64,000 bases of DNA, taken from assembly GCA_013289685.1 (NCBI GenBank), contig JABCZL010000009.1:124001-188000 (forward strand), in the 5' to 3' direction. Shown piece after piece: positions 53,016-62,525 of the stretch; the first letter of the stretch is position 1; every line of letters starts with the position of its first letter. The position numbers and the translations under genes are program-made. This stretch comes from Acidobacteriota bacterium. Lineage in GTDB: Bacteria; Acidobacteriota; Terriglobia; Terriglobales; Acidobacteriaceae. The notes under the pieces are model-generated. The model worked only from the letters and a program-made list of their open reading frames with translations, ran no database searches and was not told the DNA's origin.

Positions 53016-53110
53016 CTTGTTGGCTATCACTTTGGTCACCTAATCTTTCTTGCGACCAGCCGCTACCATGACATTGGCCGCCCGTGTTGGGCTGACCGCC
53101 TCGAGGCGCT

Positions 53111-53767
53111 ATGAAGAAATTCAAGATCGATCGCATTATCAGCATTGCGACTTTGGTGGCGTCGTTGGTCGCGATTTTTCTAGTGCTGAAGAGACCTGCG
53201 CCGGTGGCGCGACCGCAGGCTCCGGCGGCGATTGCGGAACATGCGCAGTCGTTCGATCAGAAAATGGCCGAGTTCCAGCAGGAAACGCAGCAGTCGAGCT
53301 CGAGCGGAACCTCCCAGACCTCGACCTCCGACGCCGGACAGGCCGCGTCGTCGAGTCCCAAGGCTGAGGTACATATCAATTCCGACGAGATCAGCGCCGT
53401 GCTGGCGCAGTCGTTGGGCACCGCGGGCGGGGCGTCCGGCCTTACTCCCGACTCCAACATCGGCAGCGCTCCCACCATTAAGGACCAGCAAGTCAGTTTC
53501 GACGGTGACCTGGTGCACGGGCAGTTCCTCACAGAAATTGCCGGCAAAGATGTCTGGGTAACAGTCGCTGGCCACATCGGCGAAAAAGACGGCTACGCGA
53601 CATTCGAACCCACTGAGTTCAAGGTGGGAGACTTAAGCGTTCCCGTTTCACTGGTGAATCCCGCCCTGCAGAAAAAGCTGGCCGAACAACGCGACCGGCT
53701 TAAGCTTCCGGACAACGTTGGCGCGATGAAAGTGGAGAACGGCGAACTGGTGATGCAGCAGAAATAG
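53111..53767 (+). CDS. Membrane-anchored hypothetical protein
   Basis: A 218-residue protein with an N-terminal signal-anchor helix (IISIATLVASLVAIFLVLK, about 9-27), a low-complexity Pro/Ser/Gln region (about 28-85) and a globular periplasmic domain (EVHINSDEISAVLAQSLGTA; QQVSFDGDLVHGQFLTEIAG; DVWVTVAGHIGEKDGYATFE). It ends QKKLAEQRDRLKLPDNVG. Start ATG 53111. It lies between gatB and a CPBP protease. No family recognised with confidence. Confidence 0.65.
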   Translation: MKKFKIDRIISIATLVASLVAIFLVLKRPAPVARPQAPAAIAEHAQSFDQKMAEFQQETQQSSSSGTSQTSTSDAGQAASSSPKAEVHINSDEISAVLAQSLGTAGGASGLTPDSNIGSAPTIKDQQVSFDGDLVHGQFLTEIAGKDVWVTVAGHIGEKDGYATFEPTEFKVGDLSVPVSLVNPALQKKLAEQRDRLKLPDNVGAMKVENGELVMQQK

Positions 53768-53812
53768 CCGCTGACCGAAATCTGACGCCTGTGTTATCTT
53801 TCCGCCATTGCC

Positions 53813-54670
53813 ATGGCAAGTGCGGCGGAACAATTTGTCGATCCTGTTTCATTCCCCGTTCGTTTCGGGCGCTCCAGACCACTCACGCTTTTCTTCCTGC
53901 TGACCTATGCATGGACCTGGAGCTGGTGGCTGGGTGTGGCCGCCCTCGTTCCCGACAACAAAGCCGACACCTACGGGGAACCGCTGTTCTTCGCAGGCGC
54001 GTTCGGTCCGACAGTGGCTGCCTTGATCACTCGCGGGCTGGCGGATCGCGACATGAAAATTTGCCGCTTGTGGACGGGCTGGTACAGCTTGGCTGGTGGT
54101 TTGGTATTCGGCTTGGGCGCCTTCTTCGTCGCCGTGCTGGTGGCGCCATCAGCGGCGCTGGTAAAGGCGCCGATCTACGCGCTGCAGTGGTCGTCTCTGC
54201 TGCATTGGAGCACATACGCGGTCAATTACTCGACACTTCTTGGCGGTCCGTTTCCCGAAGAGCCGGGATGGCGCGGTTTCGCCCTGCCGAGATTGCAGGA
54301 GCGCTATGGTGCGGTGCGGGCGACGTTGATTCTCGCTCCGCTGTGGGCAGGATGGCACCTGCCGCTGTTTCAGATGCAGGGCTGGAGCAGCGCCAATCCG
54401 TGGCAGTTTCTTCTGATCCTAGTGGGAATCTCATTCTTACTTACAGCGGCCGCCAATGTTTCGAAGTTTAACGTGGTCGTCGCAATTGTGCTGCATGCGT
54501 TTTTTAATACCAGCAGCGGGCTGGGGAATGTGCTGACGAGGGATTTGCCGCGACGGCCGCACGAGATGATGATCTACACGTTTGTGGTATTCGGTGGCGG
54601 CGTGGTGGTGGGGCTGGCTGCGCTTTGGGTGCACGGCGACCTGAATGGTCGGCACTCGGCCAGTGAGTGA
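53813..54670 (+). CDS. CPBP-family intramembrane metalloprotease
   Basis: A 285-residue polytopic membrane protein of the CAAX protease/bacteriocin-processing (CPBP, Abi) family, a glutamate-type intramembrane protease. Motif 1 is PEEPGWRGFALPRLQ (EExxxR, about residue 147), motif 2 WAGWHLPLFQ and motif 3 VLHAFFNTSSGLG; these carry the catalytic Glu and metal/His ligands. Six to eight hydrophobic segments surround them. ATG 53813 starts it. The substrate is unknown; such proteins process prenylated or small peptide substrates or act in immunity. Confidence 0.85.
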   Translation: MASAAEQFVDPVSFPVRFGRSRPLTLFFLLTYAWTWSWWLGVAALVPDNKADTYGEPLFFAGAFGPTVAALITRGLADRDMKICRLWTGWYSLAGGLVFGLGAFFVAVLVAPSAALVKAPIYALQWSSLLHWSTYAVNYSTLLGGPFPEEPGWRGFALPRLQERYGAVRATLILAPLWAGWHLPLFQMQGWSSANPWQFLLILVGISFLLTAAANVSKFNVVVAIVLHAFFNTSSGLGNVLTRDLPRRPHEMMIYTFVVFGGGVVVGLAALWVHGDLNGRHSASE

Positions 54671-54754
54671 CCCGCTGAGGACTACAGCGGCCTGCGGCCG
54701 CTGACCGGTTCAAAGACCCGGTCCCACACTAATCTGGTCTCACCGCGACGGCCA

Positions 54755-55684
54755 TCAATTGTGCTTGATGAACTTCCCGGTCTTCTGCCCGGTCAGCGAG
54801 TTGTAGAGCGTTTCCAGAAACGCGTCTTCGTTGACGAAGTCTCCGGAATACTTCTTCCAGGGAGCGAGTAACTTCGCCTGCTTCATCTGATCGAGCGTCT
54901 TGTGTTCTTTCAGCGCCTTCTCGACCACGGCCCGAGTCTCCTTCAGCATCGTCAAGTACGCGCGCACGTCATCGAGACTCGAAACCGGCCCGTGCCCGGG
55001 GATGATTTTCACATCGGGCGGCACCTGCGCAATGACTTTCTCCACGCCATCGATCATGCCATTGATGCTGCCTCCGCTCATAACGTCGATGAAAGGAAAG
55101 CCGTAGGTGACGAAATCGTCGCCCATGTGAACGACGTTGGACTTGGGGAAAAAGATGATCGAGTCACCGTCGGTGTGGCCTGCGGGAAAGAAAAGCGCGC
55201 GGATATCTTCGCCATTCAAGTGCACGGTCACGTCGTGATCGAACGTTATGATGGGGAGGGCCTCTTTGGCCGCGGGCTTCACGTCCATATGGATTGAACT
55301 GCCGTTGCCGGCTGATCCGCCTGACTCTAGCCGCTTCCGCACGTTGTCGTGCGCGATGATGGGCGCCTGCTTCTGGAAATAGGCGTTTCCGCCGGTGTGG
55401 TCGCCGTGATAGTGCGTGTTGATGATGAAGCGTACCGGCTTGTCGGTAATGCCTTTCAACGCGGCCTGGATTTTCTCGGCGAGCGGCGCGTATTGATCGT
55501 CGACAATGACGATTCCGTCGTCGCCGACCGACGCGCCAATGTTTCCTCCTGCGCCTTCCAGCATGTAGACGTTGCCGGCCACCTTAGTGACCTTCATCTG
55601 GACTTTGCTGAAATCCTGTTCCTGGGTTGCGGCGAGACTGCAGGAAAGCAGAAGACTCAAGGCCAAAATCGACGCTTTGTACAT
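54755..55684 (-). CDS. Secreted MBL-fold metallo-hydrolase
   Basis: A 309-residue exported protein of the metallo-beta-lactamase fold: signal peptide (ASILALSLLLSCSLAAT), then VAGNVYMLEGAGGNIGASVG, the metal motif HYHGDHTGG (HxHxDH, near residue 103), HTDGDSIIFFPKSNVVHMGD and PGHGPVSSLDDVRAYL near 220. The binuclear zinc ligands are all present. ATG 55684 is chosen over 55702. It is divergent from the MerR regulator; an exported hydrolase of lactone/thioester or lactam-type bonds is possible, but the substrate is unknown. Confidence 0.85.
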   Translation of the reverse strand: MYKASILALSLLLSCSLAATQEQDFSKVQMKVTKVAGNVYMLEGAGGNIGASVGDDGIVIVDDQYAPLAEKIQAALKGITDKPVRFIINTHYHGDHTGGNAYFQKQAPIIAHDNVRKRLESGGSAGNGSSIHMDVKPAAKEALPIITFDHDVTVHLNGEDIRALFFPAGHTDGDSIIFFPKSNVVHMGDDFVTYGFPFIDVMSGGSINGMIDGVEKVIAQVPPDVKIIPGHGPVSSLDDVRAYLTMLKETRAVVEKALKEHKTLDQMKQAKLLAPWKKYSGDFVNEDAFLETLYNSLTGQKTGKFIKHN

Positions 55685-55745
55685 GGGCAGGCTCCCTGTC
55701 AAGCGAACAGATTCTACCGGATAGACGAGTCAAGTTAGAATCTTC

Positions 55746-55776
55746 TTGACCCTTCCCTTACGTCAGACCTTAAAAC
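55746..55776 (+). promoter_or_regulatory. MerR-type promoter with long spacer
   Basis: TTGACC (55746-55751) and TAAAAC (55771-55776) are 19 bp apart, the elongated spacing characteristic of MerR-regulated promoters, upstream of the MerR gene itself at 55793. Autoregulation is likely. Confidence 0.55.
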
Positions 55777-55792
55777 CTCGAATGGGGGACCT

Positions 55793-56557
55793 GTGAACCA
55801 TACCTACCTGCCGAACGAGTTCGCCAAGCGCGCCGGAGTCACCATCCGCGCCCTGCATCACTACGACCGTCTTGGACTGCTCAAACCAAGCGGCCGCACT
55901 GCCGCGGGGTATCGGGTGTATTCGGACCGCGACTTCGCGCGCCTGGAGCAGATCGTAGCGTTGAAGTTCATCGGATTTCCCTTATCTCAGATCCGGGAAC
56001 TCCTTCACCGCAAGGACACCGATCTAACCGCCGCGCTTCGCCAGCAACGCGAGATTCTCGCTGAAAAGCGAGAACATCTCGACCGCGCCATGCAGGCTAT
56101 CGAACGAGCGGAAAAGATCGTGGCCAGTGGGGGGAAGCCGGATTGGGAGCCATTCCGCAAGGTCATCGAGGTGATTCAAATGCAAACCAGAAAAGACTGG
56201 ATGAAGAAGTATTACACCGAAGAGCAACTGGCAAATCTGCGCAAGCGCTGGTCGCCCGAGGTGCAGGCGGAGTCGCAGCGCGGGTGGGAAGCGTTGGCGA
56301 AAGACACAGAGGAAGCCATTGCAACGGGAGCCGACCCCGCCGGCGAGGTCGGGCGGCAATTGGCGGCACGCCGGAAAAGGCTGCTGGCGATGTTCACTGG
56401 AGGCGATCCCGGCATGGAGCAGAACTTGCAAAAGCTCTATGCCGACAAAGCCAACTGGCCAGCCAGTTTCAAGAAACCCTACAGCGACGCGGTCGACAGG
56501 TTCCTTTGCCAGGCTGCCGAGGCTCTGGCAAAAAACGAACCTGTAGGCTGCGAATAA
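55793..56557 (+). CDS. MerR-family regulator with TipAS domain
   Basis: A 254-residue transcription activator. The N-terminal MerR domain has FAKRAGVTIRALHHYDRLGL (HTH and wing, about 10-30), SDRDFARLEQIVALKFIGFP and the dimer helix EREKIVASG-like region (about 75-108). The C-terminal part (MQTRKDWMKKYYTEEQLANL; PEVQAESQRGWEALAKDTEE; TGGDPGMEQNLQKLYADKAN) resembles the TipAS antibiotic-binding domain. Start GTG 55793. Such regulators bind hydrophobic ligands and turn on efflux or detoxification; no target gene besides itself is evident here. The MBL gene lies divergently upstream. Confidence 0.87.
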   Translation: MNHTYLPNEFAKRAGVTIRALHHYDRLGLLKPSGRTAAGYRVYSDRDFARLEQIVALKFIGFPLSQIRELLHRKDTDLTAALRQQREILAEKREHLDRAMQAIERAEKIVASGGKPDWEPFRKVIEVIQMQTRKDWMKKYYTEEQLANLRKRWSPEVQAESQRGWEALAKDTEEAIATGADPAGEVGRQLAARRKRLLAMFTGGDPGMEQNLQKLYADKANWPASFKKPYSDAVDRFLCQAAEALAKNEPVGCE

Positions 56558-56646
56558 CTTGCGGAAGGAAGTTGAACTCGAAGGCGCGGTTCTCATCCGC
56601 GCCTGAGTTCTTCTCACGGAATGCTGCCCGCACCGACTCGCCCGAT

Positions 56647-58314
56647 TTATTCCGGATGCAGGCTGTCGTACATCTTCCACAGCTTGTCGGCGCTGGCGCG
56701 ATAGATGACCCAGCCGCTGCCGCCATCGGCGATTTCGCGGAAGAGCAGCTCGCCGCGGCGATCGCCGTCGGCGTCTACTGCGTCGATCAATTCGAGACGG
56801 GGAGTCAGGTCGAGATGGTATTTGTCGGTCACTCCTACATAAACCTTATGCAGGTTGTTGTAGATGTCGGGATAGGCCACCAGCATGATCGAGTATTGCA
56901 ACTCAGCATCTACCGCCGAGGAGGGAGCGCCCGCGGGCGGCGGAGGCATGTGCGCTTCGGCGCTGAACACCATAATGGGGATGTTGTTGCCCCACAAGTC
57001 GTACGACTTCATCTGCACGTTTTCGATAATTGGATCTTTCGGTTTTGCGGCCGGAGCGTGGTGAGCAGCCTGCGAACCAGCCGGCTTCGGCGCGGGCTTG
57101 GGCGTGGGCGTGATCGTGATCCTTGCCTTGGCCCGCGCGGCCACGTAGGCGCGCACCTGTTCCTTGGCCAGGGCTATCATCTGCTGGCGGCGCTCCCCTT
57201 CTTCGTCCTTGAGCCAATCGAAGGCGAACGACTTAGGATCGGGTCCCGTGGCATCGGAAATTGCGGGAACGATGTCGACCGGCGCTGTGTTGGCGGCGGG
57301 CGGAGCGGATTTTGCGGCATCCGCGGACGGCGCCTTGGTCGGCTCGGCACCGGGCTTGCTGTAGCCGGGCACTTCATCTTCTGGCAAGGGCTCGACGGGC
57401 TTGCCGCGGCGCAGCGTCGGCCGGTTGGCTGCAGAGGCCCCGCTGTCGGATGTTGGCAGGTTTGCGCGAGCATCGGTCTTGGTGTCGTCGGGCTTGGTGT
57501 CGCTCGGCTTGGTGTCGCCTGGCTTCGAATCGCTCGGCTTTGAACCGCCCGGCGGCGTTGATCCGGACGCAGGCGGACTGCTCGCCGGAGTCGAACTTGC
57601 TGGCGGGGGCGACGAGGGCGGAGAAACTCCCTTGGTCAGGCGCGGAGGGTCATCCCCGGAACCCGACGGCGCGGTGGGTTGAGATGGGGGCGGTGCAGAC
57701 GGCGGCGGGCTCGCAGGCTGCGACACTTTTGTGGGATCGCGGGTGAGCCGCGGAGGGGCGTCGCTATTGTCGATTCCCGCGGGCGCGGTTTCCGCCTGCA
57801 ACGGTTTGTTCGCTTCCTGGCTTCCGGCGGGAGCCCACTTGCCGGTGCCGATCCACGGACTCGGCACGTTGGCAGATCGGCTGTGCAGCGCGCTGCTGAC
57901 CGTGAACAGGCCCAGGGAACTGCCGGAGCGTTCTGCCTCGTAGACCGTGCCCTGCTCCAGCGCCATCGGGACCGGGTCGGCCTTGTACGCGGCTGCGTCC
58001 CAGAACTTGCCGTCGACCAGGATCGCCACCGGCACCAGTGACGTCTTGCCGTTGGCGGACATTTGGAGCACGCCCAGCGCTCGCGGGCCCGCATCTTTCT
58101 TTCTGGGGGCTTTCCGCTCCCCGGGCGTGATCTGCGGCCTCTCCTCCTGCGCCAGGGTGACGCCGGACCACGATATAACGCAGGCCAATAGCGCGAATAG
58201 AAGCGATCCGCGGGATAAAGTCCTGCGGTGTAAAATCTTGACGAAGGCTGGCGGGCCGGACGCTGGTTTCGCGGTGCTCCTGGCGTTGGGCTTCGATTCT
58301 TCTGGAGAAGTCAT
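56647..58314 (-). CDS. Secreted proline-rich hypothetical protein
   Basis: A 555-residue (from ATG 58314) exported protein. A hydrophobic export segment (RGSLLFALLACVISWSGVTL followed by AQ) lies some 45 residues after that ATG, so the true start may be further downstream at a non-ATG codon. A long low-complexity Pro/Ser/Lys/Asp linker (about 170-370; KPSDSKPGDTKPSDTKPDDT) follows a small conserved-looking N-terminal domain, and a C-terminal domain carries MVFSAEAHMPPPPAG and ELIDAVDADGDRRGELLFRE (Asp-rich, calcium-binding-like). Its start codon overlaps that of the divergent peroxiredoxin. Function unknown. Confidence 0.66.
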   Translation of the reverse strand: MTSPEESKPNARSTAKPASGPPAFVKILHRRTLSRGSLLFALLACVISWSGVTLAQEERPQITPGERKAPRKKDAGPRALGVLQMSANGKTSLVPVAILVDGKFWDAAAYKADPVPMALEQGTVYEAERSGSSLGLFTVSSALHSRSANVPSPWIGTGKWAPAGSQEANKPLQAETAPAGIDNSDAPPRLTRDPTKVSQPASPPPSAPPPSQPTAPSGSGDDPPRLTKGVSPPSSPPPASSTPASSPPASGSTPPGGSKPSDSKPGDTKPSDTKPDDTKTDARANLPTSDSGASAANRPTLRRGKPVEPLPEDEVPGYSKPGAEPTKAPSADAAKSAPPAANTAPVDIVPAISDATGPDPKSFAFDWLKDEEGERRQQMIALAKEQVRAYVAARAKARITITPTPKPAPKPAGSQAAHHAPAAKPKDPIIENVQMKSYDLWGNNIPIMVFSAEAHMPPPPAGAPSSAVDAELQYSIMLVAYPDIYNNLHKVYVGVTDKYHLDLTPRLELIDAVDADGDRRGELLFREIADGGSGWVIYRASADKLWKMYDSLHPE

Positions 58315-58786
58315 GAATATCAATGATAAGGCCCCCGACTTTACTTTGCAGGACGAGAATGGGAAAGAAGTCGCGCTCAAGGACCTGCGCGGAAAAACGG
58401 TTGTTCTCTTCTTTTACCCCCGCGCCGACACTCCGGGTTGAACCATCGAAGCTCGCGGGTTCCGCGACTCATACAAGAAGATGCAGAAGACGGGTGCGGT
58501 GCTGCTCGGGATCTCGCCGGATACTCCGAAAGCGCAAAAGAAATTTCAGGAGAAGTTCGACCTGCCCTTCACGCTGCTCGCCGACGCGGACAAAAAAGTC
58601 GCCGGGGCTTTCGGCGTCATGAAAGAGAAAAACATGTACGGCAAGAAGGTCTGGGGAGTAGCGCGGACCACATTCATCATCGGCCCCGAGGGAAGGATCC
58701 AGCATATCTTCGAGAAGGTCAAGCCGGAGGGCCACGCTGAGGAAGTGCTGGCTTATCTGAAGGAATCGGCCGAGGGCGCGGCTTAA
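58313..58786 (+). CDS. Selenoprotein peroxiredoxin (Bcp/PrxQ-like) with in-frame UGA
   Basis: Thiol/selenol peroxidase that reduces H2O2 and organic hydroperoxides. Read through one TGA (58439-58441), the product is 157 residues: NINDKAPDFTLQDENGKEVA, VVLFFYPRADTPG, then Sec 43 exactly where Bcp has its peroxidatic Cys, TIEARGFRDSYKKMQK, VLLGISPDTPKAQKKFQEKF and FIIGPEGRIQHIF. The usual resolving Cys five residues later is Arg, so it is 1-Cys-like. A good Shine-Dalgarno (TCTGGAGAAGTC) precedes ATG 58313 and a SECIS-like hairpin follows the UGA. SelB is encoded at 8759-10684. A plain stop would leave two broken fragments. Confidence 0.88.
58453..58467 (+). promoter_or_regulatory. Putative bacterial SECIS hairpin
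   Basis: TCGCGG (58453-58458), loop GTT, CCGCGA (58462-58467): a perfect 6-bp stem beginning 11 bases after the UGA. The small apical loop starts with G about 17 nt from the UGA, which fits the known bacterial SECIS layout. It is read as codons for ARGFRD. Confidence 0.72.
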
Positions 58787-58896
58787 GGGGTAGGATGGCG
58801 GACGAAGGAACTATTCCAGTGTGCGCTTCGTATCGATTATTAGCTGGAGTTGCGGGCTGGAATTGTGCCTTCGGCGCTCCGGTGCTGGGAGGAATC

Positions 58897-59463
58897 ATGC
58901 GTGGTCTCATCAGAGCTGTTGGAGTTTCTGGAATTCTGCTGCTCGCTCTTGCCGGTGCGGTCGCGAAACCGGCGGCTTCGCCCGCGGACGATCGCGCCTC
59001 CGTGGTGATCGTCTTCAAAGACGGGCACCGCCAGAGCCTGGCCACCGCCGAGATCGCGCGCATTGATTTGAAAGCTCCGGCCGTGATCGTCTATAAGGAC
59101 GGCCACCGGGAGAAGGTTTCCGCAGACATTGACCGCATTGAATTCGGGCCGCCGGATGTCGCCATGACACCCGGACGATCTCACTTCGTAGGAAAATGGG
59201 AAGTGGGTGAAGGCAATAACAGCGGCACGTTCTTCATCACGCTCGACGCCGACGGAGAGGCAAGGAAGACCCTCGGTTCATCCCACGGGACCTGGACCCT
59301 GGTGGATGGAGAGGCGCGGATCAGTTGGGAGGATGGCTGGCACGACGTGATCCGGAAGGTGGGAACCAGGCACGAGAAAGTTGCCTACGAGCCGGGTAAA
59401 TCCTTCGACGACACGCCCTCCAACGTGACCGCCGCAAGGAACACACAGCCCAAACCGATTTAG
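58897..59463 (+). CDS. Secreted hypothetical protein with internal duplication
   Basis: A 188-residue exported protein: signal peptide (RAVGVSGILLLALAGAVA), then two similar blocks: ASVVIVFKDGHRQSLATAEI ending ARIDL, and AVIVYKDGHREKVSADIDRI ending EF. A beta-rich domain follows (FVGKWEVGEGNNSGTFFITL; GTWTLVDGEARISWEDGWHD). A GGGAGGA precedes ATG 58897; the frame to 58795 extends upstream without a ribosome site. It lies on the same strand as the selenoprotein, 110 bases downstream. Family unknown. Confidence 0.72.
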   Translation: MRGLIRAVGVSGILLLALAGAVAKPAASPADDRASVVIVFKDGHRQSLATAEIARIDLKAPAVIVYKDGHREKVSADIDRIEFGPPDVAMTPGRSHFVGKWEVGEGNNSGTFFITLDADGEARKTLGSSHGTWTLVDGEARISWEDGWHDVIRKVGTRHEKVAYEPGKSFDDTPSNVTAARNTQPKPI

Positions 59464-59499
59464 TCGGCGCGATCCGGGTCTGATTTGCATGCCTGATTT

Positions 59500-59645
59500 T
59501 ACAGTATGCTAAAAAACTCAGTTGGTCGAAAAGGAGCGACGACGAGGGCTGAAGCCCAGATTAATTTTCAACGGCTTACGTGGCCCTAAAGGGCCGATCT
59601 TCCACGGTGCCACCGCCAAATCCGAGTTTTTCAGCAAACTGTTTA
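59500..59645. repeat. Composite repeat before the glycosylase gene
   Basis: TGCTAAAAAACTCA (about 59507) and TGAGTTTTTCAGCA-like arm (about 59625) face each other. Between them lie GGGCTGAAGCCC and GTGGCCCTAAAGGGCC hairpins, as in the family F regions at 19802 and 35020. Non-coding. Confidence 0.7.
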
Positions 59646-59705
59646 GCCGCTGCGGTTGCTCGCGGCCAACAAACTTGCACCCCATTCCATTTAAGATTTC
59701 CCCTG

Positions 59706-60359
59706 ATGCCTGAATCGCAAACTTCGCCGACTGTCCAAATTAGCCCGCTTGAGCGGGCGTTCTACAGCCGCGATCCGCGCCGGGTGGCGCGCGAACTCCT
59801 GGGCAAGGTGTTGGTCCGCAAACGCGGAAGACAACGGCTCACGGCCCGCATCGTGGAGGTCGAAGCCTACCTCGGAGAGAAGGATCCCGCTTCCCATGCC
59901 GCTGCCGGTAATACCGCCCGCACTTCCGTGCTGTTCGGTCCACCCGGGCATGCGTATATCTACTTCATCTACGGCAATCACTACTGCCTCAATGTTTCGT
60001 GCGAACCCGAGGGACGCGCGGGAGGCGTTCTCTTCCGTGCTGTGGAACCGCTCTCGGGCGTCGAAGAAATGGCGCGGGCCCGCGGCATCGAAATCCATGG
60101 CGCCAAGAAAGATGTAAAAGATCTGGTGAGGCTCACTAGCGGTCCGGGACGCCTATGCGAGGCGTTCGGTATCACCCGCGTCCGCGACAATGGGTGTGAT
60201 CTCACCTCCCCGGCGAGCGGTCTGTGGATCGGCGAAGACGGATATCGCGCCCGGGGCATCCGAACCACTCCCCGCATCGGCATCACCAAGGCCGTGGACA
60301 AACCGCTGCGCTACATCCTGGTGGGAAATCCTTTTGTCTCAAGGAAAACTAGCAGGTAG
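59706..60359 (+). CDS. 3-methyladenine DNA glycosylase (AAG/MPG family)
   Basis: Removes alkylated purines such as 3-methyladenine and hypoxanthine, initiating base-excision repair. The 217-residue product has FYSRDPRRVARELLGKVLVR, the IVEVEAYLGEKDPASHA catalytic region (Glu in EVEAY), GPPGHAYIYFIYGNHYCLNV, VLFRAVEPLSG, TSGPGRLCEAFGI and the late GITKAVDKPLRYILVGNPFV. ATG 59706 is chosen, since the longer frame from 59580 reads through a repeat. Cytosolic, single domain; identification is firm. Confidence 0.92.
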   Translation: MPESQTSPTVQISPLERAFYSRDPRRVARELLGKVLVRKRGRQRLTARIVEVEAYLGEKDPASHAAAGNTARTSVLFGPPGHAYIYFIYGNHYCLNVSCEPEGRAGGVLFRAVEPLSGVEEMARARGIEIHGAKKDVKDLVRLTSGPGRLCEAFGITRVRDNGCDLTSPASGLWIGEDGYRARGIRTTPRIGITKAVDKPLRYILVGNPFVSRKTSR

Positions 60360-60549
60360 ATGGGATTTCGAGGATCGCCGCCCTTGACGCTGGTAAAAAT
60401 TACGGGCGCATAATTTGACAGGCGGGTGTAGACTTGCGGTCGTGTCGAGTAAGCTAAAAGCCTTGCTGGAAGGGGCTTTCGCCGACACCGTAGACGATTT
60501 CCCTGCAACCTGGCCGCGGCAGGGACCATCTCATCCCTTAGGAGCATTC

Positions 60550-61344
60550 GTGGTTCGCCTGGCGCGATTCCAGCTTTTCGCCGCGGTCTTCGCAACGTTC
60601 GGCGCCGCAGTGCCGTTGCTCACCGCCGCCGACGGGGCCGTAACGAACCACCCCACGACCGCCTCTTATATCCTCGTCGGATTTGCGGGCGGCTTTGTGC
60701 GCCACGACGATCCGCACCACGGGCCGGTACAACTCGCGGAGAGAATCCGGCAAGACCTTCCCAAAGGTGCGACGATTCAGGTTTTTGAGAATCGCCGCCG
60801 GCGAGCGGCATACAGAAGCATCCTGCGCCTGCTCGACACCAATCACGACGGCGTGCTGAGCGACCAGGAAAAAGCGCAGGCCCGCATCGTTCTCTTCGGC
60901 CATAGTTGGGGAGCGTCGGCCGTAGTGATGCTGGCCCGCGAACTGGATCGCGCCGGAATTCCGGTGCTGCTCACCGTGCAGGTCGACAGCGTCGCTAAGC
61001 CTTGGCAAAGCGACAAAGTCATTCCAGAAAATGTGGCGGCGGCGGTCAACTTCTACCAGCCGCATGGTCTGGTTCACGGCCGCTCGCAGATCACCGCCGC
61101 TAACGATTCAAGGACGCAGATTCTCGGCAACTACCGATTCGATTATCAGAAAACGCCGGTGCAGTGTGTCGGAGGCTCCTGGTTTCAGCATGTCTTTACG
61201 CCCAGCCACCTGCAGAGCCAATGCGATCCGCGGCTGTGGACGCAGGTCGAAACACTCGTGCGCGAAACAATGGTGCGCGAAACAATGCTGCGCCAGCGCA
61301 TGGAGCCGCAACCCGCTACTGTGGCGTCGATTCCACAGCCCTGA
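60550..61344 (+). CDS. Secreted alpha/beta-hydrolase-like protein
   Basis: A 264-residue exported protein. From GTG 60550 (AGGAG seven bases upstream) it has a signal peptide (RLARFQLFAAVFATFGAAVP). Then follow ILVGFAGGFVRHDDPHHG, an EF-hand-like loop DTNHDGVLSDQE (calcium-binding pattern DxNxDGxxxxxE) and the nucleophile elbow LFGHSWGASAVVMLAREL (GxSxG type as GHSWG), followed by VDSVAKPWQSD and a PHGLVHG segment. The serine motif suggests a hydrolase; the embedded EF-hand is unusual. The frame to TTG 60415 lacks a ribosome site. Confidence 0.72.
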   Translation: MVRLARFQLFAAVFATFGAAVPLLTAADGAVTNHPTTASYILVGFAGGFVRHDDPHHGPVQLAERIRQDLPKGATIQVFENRRRRAAYRSILRLLDTNHDGVLSDQEKAQARIVLFGHSWGASAVVMLARELDRAGIPVLLTVQVDSVAKPWQSDKVIPENVAAAVNFYQPHGLVHGRSQITAANDSRTQILGNYRFDYQKTPVQCVGGSWFQHVFTPSHLQSQCDPRLWTQVETLVRETMVRETMLRQRMEPQPATVASIPQP

Positions 61345-61442
61345 GCGGGCAGTCGAAAACCGTTTTATACCCTCACTCCGTCGGCCATGCTGGCGACGAG
61401 ACGAAACGATTCATCTGATCGCCTGTAGTATGGTTCCATCGA

Positions 61443-62459
<1,017 letters not shown>

Positions 62460-62469
62460 CCTTTTCAAG

Positions 62470-62500
62470 TTGAGAACCATGGCGGGCGGACAGATATAAT
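62470..62500 (+). promoter_or_regulatory. Promoter of the VWA gene
   Basis: TTGAGA (62470-62475) and TATAAT (62495-62500) with a 19-bp spacer. The -10 overlaps the first candidate ATG at 62499, so translation must begin further downstream (62511 or 62526). Confidence 0.55.
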
Positions 62501-62525
62501 GTCAAATCAGATGGAGACTCTGGGG

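Noticed and set aside
58313..58441. Peroxiredoxin as a pseudogene broken by a nonsense mutation
   Set aside because: The only stop is TGA at the catalytic Cys position, the rest is intact, a SECIS-like hairpin follows, and SelB is present. Not proven, but Sec is the better explanation.
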